Positions 33,800 through 40,117 of a stretch of 64,000 nt of DNA are shown here, piece by piece; within the stretch, counting starts at the first letter, position 1, and every line of letters begins with the position of its first letter. The stretch is from the NCBI GenBank assembly GCA_963931865.1, contig OZ007508.1:11964781-12028780 (forward strand). Reading direction: 5' to 3'. Origin of the DNA: Axinella damicornis (Eukaryota; Porifera; Demospongiae; Axinellida; Axinellidae). The notes under the pieces were generated by a model that saw only the letters and a program-made list of their open reading frames with translations, ran no database searches and was not told the DNA's origin. A program made the position numbers and the translations under genes.

Positions 33800-36228
33800 G
33801 GGGGGGCATGTGACTGTGTACACGAACCAAGGCCTTTCAATAGTCAAGGCTCTCAACTAGTGAAGAGGAGTGGAGCCCCTACAAGGTGAGAGGGGCGTTA
33901 TAGAAGCCCCTTGGTGCAAAAAGAAAGGATATGGCCCCCCAGTGTCAACCAAGGTCTTCCTACAGCCAAGCACAACAACTGCCACGTGTTGTCACCCTGT
34001 CCCACCCTTTCGGCTCACTTTGCGAGCATGTAAGCAGAAGGGTTAATATCTGCATGCATGGTGGAGCTCACATGCAACACTGCTGTATATGAGCAACACT
34101 GTTGTATCTGGAGGTGGGATCACTTGGGAATGAGGCTACAACGAACCTTCTTGAGTAAGTTTGAGAGATTCGTTTCCTTCTAGGACCCTCTTGACCCTTT
34201 GGTCGAAGCTGCTTTCAGCTCGTCTCCCCCGCAGTGACGTCAGTAGCGTGGTCTTGCCCTTGTGGAAGTGGCCAATGAAGAACAGCCGCATGGAGGTGTT
34301 CTGGCTAGCTCTGCAGGAGAGTGGGAAGGAGAAACAATCACTTTATGTGCTAGTTCAGAGGGATTTGTCTTGACGTGGCCACAGTTTGGAACCATAATTA
34401 ATACCCAGACGTCTTCCCCACTAACTATTTTTATCTTCTTTCGGAGGGCATTTGGCAACTGAGGGGTCGTCTTATGCATGTGGAATTTGTAAAACAGCAC
34501 TATCTTTAGATGGCAATATGATTATTACAACATCATGGCAGTGCTTATCTAGCTTTGCTTTGCCTACAAATTGTTTTAAGGGGAGAAATCAGTTGATCAG
34601 CAGCCTGGGCCCACAGCTGTTCCTGTCATGTGATCAACCAACCAACCATCCCTGGATCAATAGAATTTCAGCTTACTCTGTTTCGAGGGCCCTCAGATAG
34701 TAGAGCACGTCCGCTGTGCTGGTGTTAATACGTTTCAACTCGTGGATAATTGGATCGCCAATTCCATCAAACTTAAAGGTGAAGAGGCCAGAGAGGTGAT
34801 AGAGGTTGAGGGGAAGTCGCCGAATATTTGGGTTGTCTTCAATTTGTAATTCACAGAGTTTCTCTAACTTGTGAATACTCTCAGGGACTCTAGTGAGGCA
34901 GTTGTTAGTCAGTCGAAGACCTTGAAGGCGAGGAAACAGCATTTCAGACTTGAAGGTTATGTCCTCGAAGCGTACCGACTGATTGCTGACTTCCAAATCG
35001 GTCTCAGTGAGCTCAATCTGCAGGTCTTTGAGGTAGTTGCCAGAGAGGTAAAGGAATTTGAGGTTGGTCATCTTGTAGTGGTTGAAGTGGAGCACTGGAA
35101 AGAGGTGTTCACCAGGTGTGACTGGACACAATGGAACTCGGGGAGGTGGAGGGACGGCTGAATACCTCTCGCAATGCTGTTGTTCATGGCGTCCAGGGTC
35201 TGGAACAAAGCGGGGTAGTCAGACGTGTACCCGAGGTCCGTGATTCTATTCCGTGCCACTTTTAGTGTGTCCAAGAGGGGAGCAAGGCACGGCAATCCCC
35301 TCGGGATTTCGGTCAGCTGGTTGCCATTCAGGTACAGCGTCTTCAGGCAAAAGCCACTGTGGGTCTTGTGTAGTTCTTCGGAGGATTGCGCCTCAAAGTT
35401 CACATACGCCTGCCTTGTACTTGGGAGCACAACAGTATCCTCGAGGTGCAAGGACGGGGAGGTTGCGAAGAAGGCAGAGAGACGAACAGTGCCTTGCCTT
35501 GGGACAGTAGCTGGACAAGGTAGGGAAGCGATGAGGTTGTCATCAAGGTCAAGATGCTGCAGTGCAGGCGCGGTCCACATGTCCTTGGATACCTCTTGAA
35601 TTTTGTTTCCCGCAGCAAGGAGCCTGTTGAGATGCGGCAGGTTGAACAGATCCACATGGAGCGCTGTGAAGAGATTTTGTGAGATGTTTAGCACTTGCAA
35701 CGTCGGGCAGTTCCAATTTAACATACGCCGATCTCCTGTACTGTCATTGGAGGGAAGCGAATCAAGATTGTTTTCTCTAACGTCAAGCGACTTCAGGTTT
35801 TCATGAAAGAGCACAATTGGGAGCCGTCTGAGAGCGACACCAGCAAGTGTAATGTTTGTGATGTGAATACCGACAACACGCGGGAGAGCAGTGAAGAAAG
35901 GATACTGTCATTTCCATTCCCTTCAAAATACTTGGAGCAGGCAAATGAGAGAATGCTCTCCCTCCTTTTCCCTGTATTCCCAAACTCGTATTCATAGACA
36001 CGCGTCAGGATGTCTTGTGGGGAACAAGTCGATCCCCTCGGCATGGGCTCCAAGACGAGTCGGATCAGCTCGTAGTCCCCCTTACGGATGCCGTCCATCA
36101 GGAGGGGATGGTTGTAGTTTCTGAGGACCAATTGTGGGGAGGTGAGGATGAGTTTGGGAGAGGTCAGGTCCATGATCCTGCGCTGGTGGCAGAACCTCAG
36201 GATCTTGTAGTGTTTGCGAAAGTAGGCC
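10367..36228 (-). CDS. LRRK1-like Roco protein kinase (LRR-Roc-COR-kinase-WD40), 18 coding exons
   Basis: Seen: exons whose splice phases all agree and which join to about 1,942 codons plus stop, close to the length of human LRRK1 without its extreme N-terminus. Domain order by residue from the exon at 36228: ankyrin-like end 1-99; leucine-rich repeats about 100-455; Roc GTPase about 465-680; COR about 680-1206; kinase about 1215-1530; C-terminal WD40-like region to 1942. Roc motifs: G1 GHFHKGKTTLL, G3 DFAGQ, G4 THLD. Kinase motifs: VAVK, HRDLK, DMG (for DFG/DYG), VPE (for APE). The COR end carries VPCPLC and CPVHG, matching the Cys-rich LRRK1 C-terminal COR. Known: Roco proteins use the Roc-COR GTPase to control dimerisation and kinase activity. 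Inferred: cytosolic signalling kinase. Introns of 71 and 104 bp coexist with introns of 2-4.6 kb full of transposons. Upstream N-terminal exons are probable but unresolved. Confidence 0.9.
11052..11115. repeat. Direct duplication, about 30 bp x 2
   Basis: cggcgggggcagatgtgggc plus atggctata twice, in the intron between Roco exons 17 and 18. Confidence 0.85.
11292..11949 (-). CDS. Roco exon 17: WD40-like propeller
   Basis: 658 nt, phase 0 in, phase 1 out (TCAA/GTAAGT). Contains blade-like words VLVGCTDGLLILFD, LLLIGFGSGRVHI and VWCGSEGGRIEVWSLP, spaced as WD40 repeats. This is the C-terminal propeller of LRRK-type proteins. Confidence 0.88.
12163..12766. mobile_element. TIR element, CCTCGTACCCAGG subfamily, carrying an exon-like segment
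   Basis: Left end gcctcgtacccaggctc with inner ggaaagagcctggtaacatt; the right end is the reverse complement (accaggctctttcc ... gagcctgggtacgaggc). It lies in the intron between Roco exons 16 and 17. A related left end lies just outside at 12027. Confidence 0.8.
12421..12531 (+). other. Exon-like segment inside a TIR element
   Basis: ATG at 12421, 37 open codons (HWSELAVHCGLFADQLAHRL within them), then a consensus donor AAG/GTAAGT. Phase 0. No downstream acceptor was assigned. It may be a captured host exon. Confidence 0.35.
12822..12846. repeat. Poly-G run
   Basis: About 23 uninterrupted G. Confidence 0.95.
12966..13034. mobile_element. Short foldback element, CCTCGTTCCCAG family
   Basis: ccaggctctccccgctttcc ... 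ggcggagcctgggaacgaggc with the gcgacgaaaagctgggc core also present at 3.6 and 61.1 kb. Confidence 0.7.
13179..13517 (-). CDS. Roco exon 16: end of kinase C-lobe and linker to propeller
   Basis: Acceptor CCATCACAG. Begins with the last kinase helices (LEECWRHKHFKRPSAEDL, the conserved CW...RP element of subdomain XI). It continues into a linker and the first propeller strand. The donor is GTACGT, phase 0; an alternative GTAAGC donor lies 4 bases downstream. Confidence 0.88.
13925..14056 (-). CDS. Roco exon 15: kinase subdomain IX-X
   Basis: 132 nt, phase 0 both ends. VDIFALGSCLYELMT is the D-x-x-x-x-G helix F element. It ends FYRK/GTAATC. Confidence 0.9.
14659..14964 (-). CDS. Roco exon 14: catalytic loop and activation segment
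   Basis: 306 nt, phase 0 both ends. Carries IVHRDLKLSNVLVF (catalytic Asp, Lys and Asn all present), then an insertion of about 30 residues with TCTLC, then LTDMG and, after about 18 residues, FVPE. DMG replaces the usual DFG (DYG in LRRK1/2) and VPE replaces APE. Ends at GTACAT. Confidence 0.9.
15218..15508 (-). CDS. Roco exon 13: kinase N-lobe (beta3 Lys, helix C, hinge)
   Basis: 291 nt, phase 0 both ends. VAVKIF supplies the ATP-binding lysine, YELNKLSSLHHPHIVRFIG supplies the helix C glutamate and beta4, and CFVLEWAPQKTL is the hinge. Confidence 0.92.
15560..15585. repeat. Short (GT)n microsatellite
   Basis: GTGTGTGT tract in the intron between exons 12 and 13. Confidence 0.8.
15807..15929 (-). 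CDS. Roco exon 12: glycine-rich loop
   Basis: 123 nt, phase 0 both ends, acceptor CACCTCCCCAG, donor GAG/GTAATG. The loop reads AAGSFGVVVK. The first glycine of GxGxFG is alanine. Confidence 0.88.
16218..16530. repeat. Tandem repeat, unit of about 75-80 bp, 4 copies
   Basis: Each copy holds gtggccttgttgaggtagac, a run of cgtgtcttagtcag and the word ccggctccaagtcgctgtgg. Intronic, between exons 11 and 12 of the kinase gene. Confidence 0.8.
17370..18110. repeat. Dispersed intronic repeat, two copies, split by a G-run
   Basis: The segment at about 17410-17560 (gggccatgaatg..., ctacaagacaagac, ccaaccaaggccttcctaca) recurs diverged at 17975-18100. It recurs again in part at 33870-33990. A G-run lies at 17923-17944. 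Probably an old transposon family. Confidence 0.55.
18284..18342. repeat. (CA)n microsatellite
   Basis: Two CA runs interrupted by TACATACG, 120 bases beyond the donor of exon 11. Confidence 0.95.
18462..19684 (-). CDS. Roco exon 11: COR domain
   Basis: Largest exon, 1,223 nt, phase 1 in and phase 0 out (CTG/GTAGGT). Encodes the winged-helix and C-terminal parts of COR, including GFWSKLIALF. Its last part has paired Cys motifs (VPCPLC, DCPVHG) just before the kinase. This C-terminal Cys pattern is characteristic of the LRRK1 branch. Confidence 0.92.
20395..20555. repeat. Tandem repeat, about 53 bp x 3
   Basis: Copies share gtgaccccacatgtggattc plus tacacataatg and a variable ttagtccgaaac stretch. 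Intronic. Confidence 0.85.
20882..21019 (-). CDS. Roco exon 10: COR domain
   Basis: 138 nt, phase 1 both ends. GVVLHFKI...YYIIDPQHWFDL matches the conserved COR word (LLHF...LDPxWL). Confidence 0.92.
21228..21650. mobile_element. tRNA-derived SINE-like repeat
   Basis: The left end resembles a tRNA internal promoter: ggtcgagcggct as A box and, about 40 bases on, ggttgcgactc as B box. The body (aatggaggccaaagggaag..., ccagcacggtgagtttcggc) recurs diverged at 50790-50965 and in part at 25945-26110. No tRNA cloverleaf with a mature 3' end is evident, so I call it a SINE and not a tRNA gene. Confidence 0.4.
21659..22250. mobile_element. TIR element (MITE), termini taccgtatagcgccaaattt
   Basis: The left end at 21659 and the right end at 22250 are reverse complements over about 20 bases. 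Imperfect inner inversions are rich in ttttcgcg words. No transposase frame is visible, so it is non-autonomous. It lies in the kinase intron between exons 9 and 10. Confidence 0.75.
22332..22388. mobile_element. Short foldback element, CCTCGTTCCCAG family
   Basis: agcctcgttcccaggct and its reverse complement about 20 bases apart. Confidence 0.7.
22418..22488 (-). CDS. Roco exon 9: COR domain
   Basis: 71 nt, phase 2 in and phase 1 out (TCCA/GTGAGT). REVGDIIPGAEETESAVDFL corresponds to the COR helix before the LHF word. Confidence 0.85.
22918..22950. repeat. (CA)n microsatellite next to exon 8 donor
   Basis: CA tract beginning within 10 bases of the exon 8 splice donor. Confidence 0.9.
22958..23111 (-). 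CDS. Roco exon 8: start of COR
   Basis: 154 nt, phase 1 in and phase 2 out. Contains EQIPKSYANL, the conserved IPxSY word that opens COR. Confidence 0.88.
23990..24085 (+). pseudogene. Gag zinc-knuckle segment
   Basis: CTRCGRGQHPGEKC is a canonical CCHC knuckle. The following CHRCQRKGHYARC is one residue short between His and the last Cys. Known role of the family: nucleic-acid binding by Gag. Confidence 0.8.
24345..24868. mobile_element. Insertion within the gypsy protease region, GT...AG bounded
   Basis: The gypsy frame stops at gggacag (about 24350) and resumes at tcacggtaagctg (about 24869). The inserted block starts gtgatctcac and ends ggtcctggcag, like an intron. It holds a GC-rich gcgcagtgcacgc duplication at about 24495-24575 and a short palindrome tggaggtgcatgccacctcc. 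No coding content was recognised. Confidence 0.45.
25380..25640 (-). pseudogene. Inverted reverse-transcriptase segment of the gypsy element
   Basis: The minus frame carries QMDDVLVFGK, NPEKCEFGKTKLKFLGHLVD and ESGIRAD, which are RT palm and thumb words. It lies opposite to the flanking plus-strand pol pieces. The junction with the plus segment is at about 25378. Confidence 0.8.
25945..26110. mobile_element. Partial copy of the SINE-like repeat
   Basis: Shares ggaagacaaaaaa, acagcgctcacagtttcgcc and cggtcagaatctt with the copies at 21.4 and 50.9 kb. Confidence 0.4.
26120..27450. other. Intronic sequence, nothing recognised
   Basis: Short frames only. No domain or inverted structure that I can support. 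Confidence 0.45.
27458..27598. repeat. Poly-G run and (CA)n
   Basis: G-run at 27459-27495 and CA repeat at 27567-27598, intronic. Confidence 0.95.
27751..28006 (-). CDS. Roco exon 7: Roc GTPase, G4 motif
   Basis: 256 nt, phase 0 in and phase 1 out (AGAG/GTAAAT). VVVVGTHLDEIP holds the base-specifying THLD. The 3' part covers the last Roc strand and helix (DVHFVGC, ALNDLLYDVA). Confidence 0.93.
28220..28345. repeat. Left arm of a 3.4-kb inverted repeat pair
   Basis: Its reverse complement matches 31605-31715 with minor gaps (shared words acaatacagcttgttaat, agggcttccc, tagttattgtaag). The pair brackets the gypsy 3' end, its LTR and the DIRS-like element. Confidence 0.75.
28346..28779 (+). 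pseudogene. 3' end of a Ty3/gypsy pol plus polypurine tract
   Basis: Decayed frames rich in Glu/Pro/Arg/Ser, as at gypsy pol C-termini. The stretch ends in the polypurine tract gaggggggga directly before the LTR. Confidence 0.5.
28780..29115 (+). repeat. LTR of a Ty3/gypsy element
   Basis: Begins TGATGTCAATT right after the polypurine tract and ends GAAAGTACA (TG...CA, 336 bp). It contains a TATATAAA promoter word at about 29033. No second copy is in the window, so the element is truncated to its 3' end. Confidence 0.6.
29123..31255 (+). mobile_element. DIRS-like retrotransposon (gag-like region, RT, RNase H)
   Basis: Seen: a Pro/Ala/His-rich gag-like region (29123-29620). RT words follow from about 30000: LPNLHCSGLGAVPKKDG-like at 30085-30140, LHLSVPVGSSINDFIDKEEF at 30151, and EVASAIEWILKENYDLTHL with YYLDDYFLAG at 30388-30470. 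The RNase H-like part (LLSLIGKLAFAARAVPAGR, TEARADIRWWL) lies at 30600-30900. These are diagnostic of DIRS RTs. There are several frame breaks and stops. No tyrosine recombinase was found, so the 3' part is lost. It lies in the intron between Roco exons 6 and 7, antisense to the gene. Confidence 0.85.
31085..31684. repeat. Direct repeat pair at the DIRS 3' end
   Basis: 31085-31255 and 31512-31684 are diverged copies (words gggctgtcctcctaggccaa, cgcagttgccaggact, caataactatgggaagcc). This fits the split terminal repeats of DIRS elements or a partial tandem insertion. Confidence 0.7.
31605..31715. repeat. Right arm of the 3.4-kb inverted repeat pair
   Basis: Reverse complement of 28220-28345. 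Confidence 0.75.
31916..32038 (-). CDS. Roco exon 6: Roc GTPase, after switch II
   Basis: 123 nt, phase 0 both ends. EEYYLTHQCFLTNRALFVLVWN is the conserved Roc stretch that follows DxxGQ. Confidence 0.93.
32043..32365. repeat. Minisatellite abutting the exon 6 acceptor, about 41-45 bp x 7-8
   Basis: Unit words: atataccccaccggattagc, agcagttcacatgtacacag. The array starts a few bases upstream (in transcription sense) of the exon 6 3' splice site, so it lies where the branch point and polypyrimidine tract should be. Confidence 0.9.
32736..32848 (-). CDS. Roco exon 5: Roc switch I to switch II
   Basis: 113 nt, phase 1 in and phase 0 out (CAG/GTATGG). STVGIECEKW holds the switch I threonine and FYTWDFAGQ is the G3 motif. 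Confidence 0.92.
32967..33537. mobile_element. TIR foldback element, CCTCGTTCCCAG family, long arms
   Basis: Left arm agcctcgttcccaggcc..., right arm ...ggcctgggaacgaggct. The inner sequence (ggcctggtacca, catttacaagcaa) is also inverted over more than 100 bases per arm. No transposase frame. Confidence 0.8.
33546..33650. repeat. (CA)n microsatellite, about 100 bp
   Basis: Uninterrupted CA repeat that starts immediately beside the foldback element. Confidence 0.97.
33768..33808. repeat. (GT)n and G-run
   Basis: GT repeat followed by about 25 G. Confidence 0.95.
34147..34310 (-). CDS. Roco exon 4: Roc P-loop
   Basis: 164 nt, phase 2 in and phase 1 out. MRLFFIGHFHKGKTTLL is the Walker A/G1 motif. 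This exon is out of frame with the overlapping longer frame on the same strand, so splicing decides it. Confidence 0.92.
34677..35094 (-). CDS. Roco exon 3: leucine-rich repeats and LRR-Roc linker
   Basis: 418 nt, acceptor CTCTTTCCAG, donor ACAGA/GTAAGC. LRR words LKFLYLSGNYLKDL, LQGLRLTNNCLTRVP and LCELQIEDNPNIRRLP. It ends ADVLYYLRALE, the helix before Roc in LRRK1. Confidence 0.93.
35166..35827 (-). CDS. Roco exon 2: leucine-rich repeats
   Basis: 662 nt. LRR words LKSLDVRENNLDSLP, LQVLNISQNLFTAL, LQHLDLDDNLIASLP and LKTLYLNGNQLTEIP. Acceptor chosen at GTCGCTCTCAG (35828-35829), phase 2. An alternative is continuation upstream in this frame through LPRVVGIHITNITLAGVALR, which also looks LRR-like but has no clear acceptor. 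The exon 3 side is a 71-bp intron (35095-35165). Confidence 0.88.
35932..36228 (-). CDS. Roco exon 1 (first secure exon): ankyrin-like end before LRRs
   Basis: 297 nt, acceptor CCCGTTTGCAG, phase 2. NYNHPLLMDGIRKGDYELIR looks like an ankyrin helix pair, as in the LRRK1 N-terminus. The donor CCAA/GTATTT gives a 104-bp intron that keeps phase. The true start codon lies upstream. Confidence 0.8.
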
Positions 36229-36310
36229 CTGCAAACGGGAATGAACAGTATGACGTCATGTGGTAGCAAGTCATGTGTTCATAGTTACTGATACTATCAC
36301 TGTGTTACTA

Positions 36311-36594
36311 GAGGCAAAAAATTTTCTCCGAAAGATTAAAATGATTTAGGGATGGTCTGTCACATTCGGAATTATTCCACCCCTCGAAAAAGCTAAGAAA
36401 CAAGGAGAAATGCCTTTAACCAGGCTCAGTCCCATCCCATTTTAAAATGTAGAATTTAGGGAGGGGATGGGACTGAGCCTGGTTAAAGGCATTTCTCCTT
36501 GTTTCTTAGCTTTTTCGAGGGGTGGAATAATTCCGAATGTGACAGACCATCCCTAAATCATTTTTAATCTTTCGGAGAAAATTTTTTGCCTCTA
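36311..36594. mobile_element. Near-perfect foldback element, arms of about 130 bp
   Basis: Left arm from gaggcaaaaaattttctccg to about 36440; right arm from about 36465 is its reverse complement, ending at gcctctag. The loop is about 20 bases. Only one or two arm differences are visible. It lies just upstream of the first secure kinase exon. No coding content. Confidence 0.92.
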
Positions 36595-36988
36595 GTTTGT
36601 GTACTTTTTCGAGCGCATGAAATGCGTAACTTCTTAGTCATGGTACGTGCAACGTCACACCACCGTAAGGGTACGGGGTACTGGATGTATGCCCTGATGT
36701 CAGATATTAATGTGTTGTTACTTAATTGCCACGTTAGCCTCATTCCTAGGCCCGAGACTACAAGGCGATCACCACATCAACAAAGCTGAGATGGTCTCTC
36801 TTGATGGACGTGGACCTTCTGCTGGGCACTGAGCAGGCTTTAATGCTTCATTTAGTTCCCATTAATAATTAAATTTTGATGTTGTTGTGTTGTGATCAAT
36901 ATTTATTGTTGCCTTTGGGGATGAGGGGGTGGGGCATTCACCCTTCATCAGATCAGAGAGCTCGATGGCAGCCATGTAGGTCATGTAC

Positions 36989-37131
36989 TTGCAATGGCTC
37001 CAAGTAATCCAAAGCTCTAGCCTCACAGTTCTGCACTGTAGTTACGTCATGAAAAGAAAGCCACGCCTCCATGGTGGCATAGTCACAATACATCTTGACA
37101 AGAGCAGGTTGGTAGAAATTCCTCGTAGCTG
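36989..37131 (-). CDS. Possible upstream Roco exon
   Basis: Acceptor GGCTCCTACAG, frame FYQPALVKMYCDYATMEAWL, donor CAA/GTACAT. The following sequence continues protein-like in another frame (YMTYMAAIELSDLMK, to a GGGTGAATG donor), suggesting a small indel or an alternative donor. The phase fits the 38.2 kb exon upstream but not the 36.2 kb exon downstream, so at least one junction is missing or wrong. Confidence 0.4.
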
Positions 37132-37231
37132 TAGGAGCCACCAGATGACGGATTCACAGGGATTCTGTTAGTATACCAAATGCAGCCATCACAAGCAAGA
37201 GAACACAAAAATTATGTGCTTGCTTTTGGAT

Positions 37232-37280
37232 TGCGCATGCGCAATTGGCGAACGCGTGACCTCATTGCCTCAAAATGGCG
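37232..37280. promoter_or_regulatory. NRF-1 / CCAAT / YY1-like promoter block
   Basis: A perfect TGCGCATGCGCA palindrome (the NRF-1 consensus) at 37232-37243, an inverted CCAAT (ATTGG) at 37244-37248 and AAAATGGCG (YY1-like) at 37272-37280. Such blocks mark CpG-type, often bidirectional, animal promoters. It could serve the plus ORF at 37476, the minus kinase gene, or both. Confidence 0.5.
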
Positions 37281-37475
37281 TCGTGCTAGAATTTCATAGG
37301 ATTGTAGCTAGCTAAAGCTGCTGGTCTTGCCAGTTTGCAGATAAAAGTGGTCATGGCGAGTACTACGGCGATAGCGGTGTTGACCTGTGCGTAAATTAGC
37401 TCAACAAGTGGTTTAGTTGGTAACCTATCCTTGGGCAAAGTTTTGTATGAGAAAGAAAGAAGAAGAAGAAAGAAG

Positions 37476-37676
37476 ATGACGAAATCGGAGTTTTCTCCGC
37501 GACTTGTTCATCGACTCCCGCGTGCTCTAAGGTACGTTTGTGAGTGTTTTTGTGAACTGCTAGGCAATAACATTCTGTCTGCATGCTTGGTTTGGGGATT
37601 TGTAGCTTCTTTGGCCGTTATCCTGCTGGTGCATCAGTATGGTAAAATCGAAATTTCCATGGCCATTCCTAAATAG
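37476..37676 (+). CDS. Small single-pass membrane protein ORF, 66 aa
   Basis: ATG at 37476, stop at 37676. Basic amphipathic N-terminus (RLVHRLPRALRYV), Cys pair, then a clear hydrophobic helix ACLVWGFVASLAVILLV and a short tail. It lies about 200 bp downstream of the NRF-1/YY1-like block. A strong donor (CTAAG/GTACGT at about 37532) inside it would give a spliced alternative. A second ATG at 37353 opens a short hydrophobic peptide. Family not recognised. The inverted word gagaacgctaccgcgttctc follows the stop. Confidence 0.35.
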   Translation: MTKSEFSPRLVHRLPRALRYVCECFCELLGNNILSACLVWGFVASLAVILLVHQYGKIEISMAIPK

Positions 37677-38197
37677 AGAACGCTACCGCGTTCTCTGATA
37701 CAAGAGGTTGCTAAAATAACAGAGTGCACTTCAGAAGCGACTAGTCCCTCTGGCTGGACTCCATGTGCATGGCAAAGCCTGTGACTGGCCAGGCCGAAAG
37801 GGGCATCACATGTAGTGTATACCCAGCACTCTCTGCGCATGGGACAACTCTGGCATAATGACTAGGGGAATGCGTTGATTTTTGTGGGGCGAGCGGGAGT
37901 GAGTGCGTGTGCATGCAGAATGTTGAGCATTTGCATGCACACGACTGTCATCAGAACTTTTGAGTGTGAATAGCACAACCTCAGGCCACACAATACTATC
38001 GTTACAGGTCTTCTCGTTTACGGCTGATGCCACATCTGGGCATGACTGGTCACAGTGATTGTTACCGATTGCAGACCTGTAAATGCCTTAGCTAACTTGC
38101 ATGAAGCTATTTTTTGCCGACCGAGACACACACACAGAGACAAAAAGGCATTGCTTATCGCCTGCAGTGGATGCGAGCGTGAGGTAGTTGCACTCAC

Positions 38198-38573
38198 TGT
38201 TCGACCCCACATCTAGCTCTGCAAGCCCTGAAGGCCCCGCTCGCCTGTACCCTAGCCTCTGGCTGTGCGACACTATTGTGAAGTTGCGGTGTTGACTGTA
38301 ATCTCTGTTTGACAACATGTGTAGCTGCTCCAGCTCCTGGAGGCACCGAGCTTGTCCACTAATCTGAGGTCTCACACCATTGAGCCTTCGCTGCATATAC
38401 AACTCAGTTGGCAGGTAGGAACCACCCAAAGCATTATCAACATTCCTTAGCGTGACAGTTCGTGTGTACATACGCTGCACAGAGCCCAGTGGTATTGAAG
38501 TGGTTGAGGTAGTGTGCACTGGGGTAGAGCCCAGTGATATTGAAGTGGTTAGGCAACATTCCGCATTGCAGGA
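38198..38573 (-). CDS. Possible N-terminal exon of the Roco gene (or a separate gene)
   Basis: Frame of about 125 residues, Ser/Thr-rich with an internal echo (TTSISLGSTP / TTSIPLGSVQ) and then a more ordered part (LQELEQLHMLSNRDYSQH). Donor AACA/GTGAGT is strong and phase 1, matching the exon at 37131. The acceptor CCTGTGCAG gives phase 0 with the exon at 39129-39004. No known domain. Confidence 0.4.
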
Positions 38574-39003
38574 CTGCACAGGTGGGTTGGTGTCAGGGGT
38601 GCTGTCCATCGCATTAGAACACAAACTGTGTATGTGGAGAAAAATGTGAATGTTGTAGCCTGAGTAAGACTTGTGCAGTAAATGCAAGCAAACGACATTA
38701 CATCTCCATACATTAAATAATATACTTAAACCTACAACGATAGCATGGTTAGTAGTGTGTTTGGGATTAACAGCACAGGCTCGGCTTTGCCTCATGAAAT
38801 GTTTGGTGATGCAAACCATCTTGTTACCAGTACAAATTACTCACAGACAGGTCCTGGCTTGTACTGAAGCTTATCTGCTTGTCCATGCGCGAGCGACAGA
38901 AGCATTGAGCAGGTCTACACTAGTGACACGCATGGCCTTTGTGCTTTGTACTGTGTGAAGTACAGAGGATTTGACTAGTGAGGCTCGTGACCTTCACACT
39001 TAC

Positions 39004-39129
39004 GAACGCATTGACAAGACGTCTGGGCCTAGGGCTTGGCAGAGATGCTGTATTACTCCAGGCCATTTGCGTTTCAGAGTAAGGCGCTACGTCAGACATT
39101 AAGAGGGGAGGTGAGGCCTCTGAGCACAT
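39004..39129 (-). CDS. Possible first coding exon
   Basis: ATG at 39129 preceded by an in-frame stop, 42 codons, then a consensus donor TTC/GTAAGT. Pro/Ser/Arg-rich and probably disordered. It would make the kinase gene about 29 kb if it belongs to it. Confidence 0.35.
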
Positions 39130-39259
39130 CTATGTCTGAAGAGAGAAGCTTCATGGGCCGCATTGCACTAACACAGACAGTTGAGGTTCATCCAGATCCC
39201 TGTACAGAGACCCGCCCAGTGCCAGACTGCTCACGTAAGCAAATGAGGGAGCAGAGCTG

Positions 39260-40110
39260 AAGCAAGCGGAGCTGACTACACAGAATGCATCCATTAGCCT
39301 GCAACGATTGTGATTCTTCTGAGGTGTAAAGGGATTAAAGAAGCTAGAGGATTGATTAATAGCGCTTTAATAATCTGAACTATCAGCAACTGCTGCAAGT
39401 GGCAACAGTACTAGTGCTCAGCAGAGCATGTACCCCGTGCACGTGCGCTACCTTGACTGGATACAGGTAGGCCTACCGCCAATTATTCAATACAGTGTGC
39501 ATGAGATAGCTAGCCCTACCGGCTTTGAAGACAGCGATGTCAGCATGCAGAATGAGATACCATAAGAAATGTTAGAAACAGGGTGTTCAAACACAACTTT
39601 CACACAACTTTTCTCAGTCTCTCGAGTGGATCTCTGGTTTGTGAGTTATGTAGACGCTATTATTTTCAGAATTTTCTGACACTTCTGTCCTGAACTAAGC
39701 ATTCAAAAAGGTCCTCACTGGTCAAAGCGCAATTTTTGGGGTCCTCAAACAGACAGACAGGACACAAACCGTTTACTTAACCCCTGCTGGGTGTATGTGC
39801 GCAGGGTAAAAACCAAGGCAAAGAGAAGTCCACTCTAGTACCCAGTCCAGAGGTAACATGAAGTCCCCCAGTAGGTGGTGCACACATCATGTAGTGATAA
39901 GTTAATCTGATAAATGAGTGATTAGAGGCCACTCCTAGTCCTTGAGAACCAGCTTTCAGATGCAAACATTTCCTCCTCAAAAAGGCAATGCAAACTTTTC
40001 CACCACAAAAGGGGACTTTCTCTATAATAATTATGCTGAATAAATTATAAATTATTCAGCAGATAATACCTGATTACTTGAACAAATTTCTGCGTGCTCC
40101 AGAAGTGGAT
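39260..40110. other. No gene recognised
   Basis: Upstream flank of the candidate first exon. No CpG-rich block or TATA box that I can support, and short frames only. Confidence 0.4.
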
Positions 40111-40117
40111 AAGTAAT

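Noticed and set aside
34240..34500. Longer minus frame over the P-loop exon
   Set aside because: The Walker A sequence reads in a different frame bounded by good splice sites. The longer frame has no domain.
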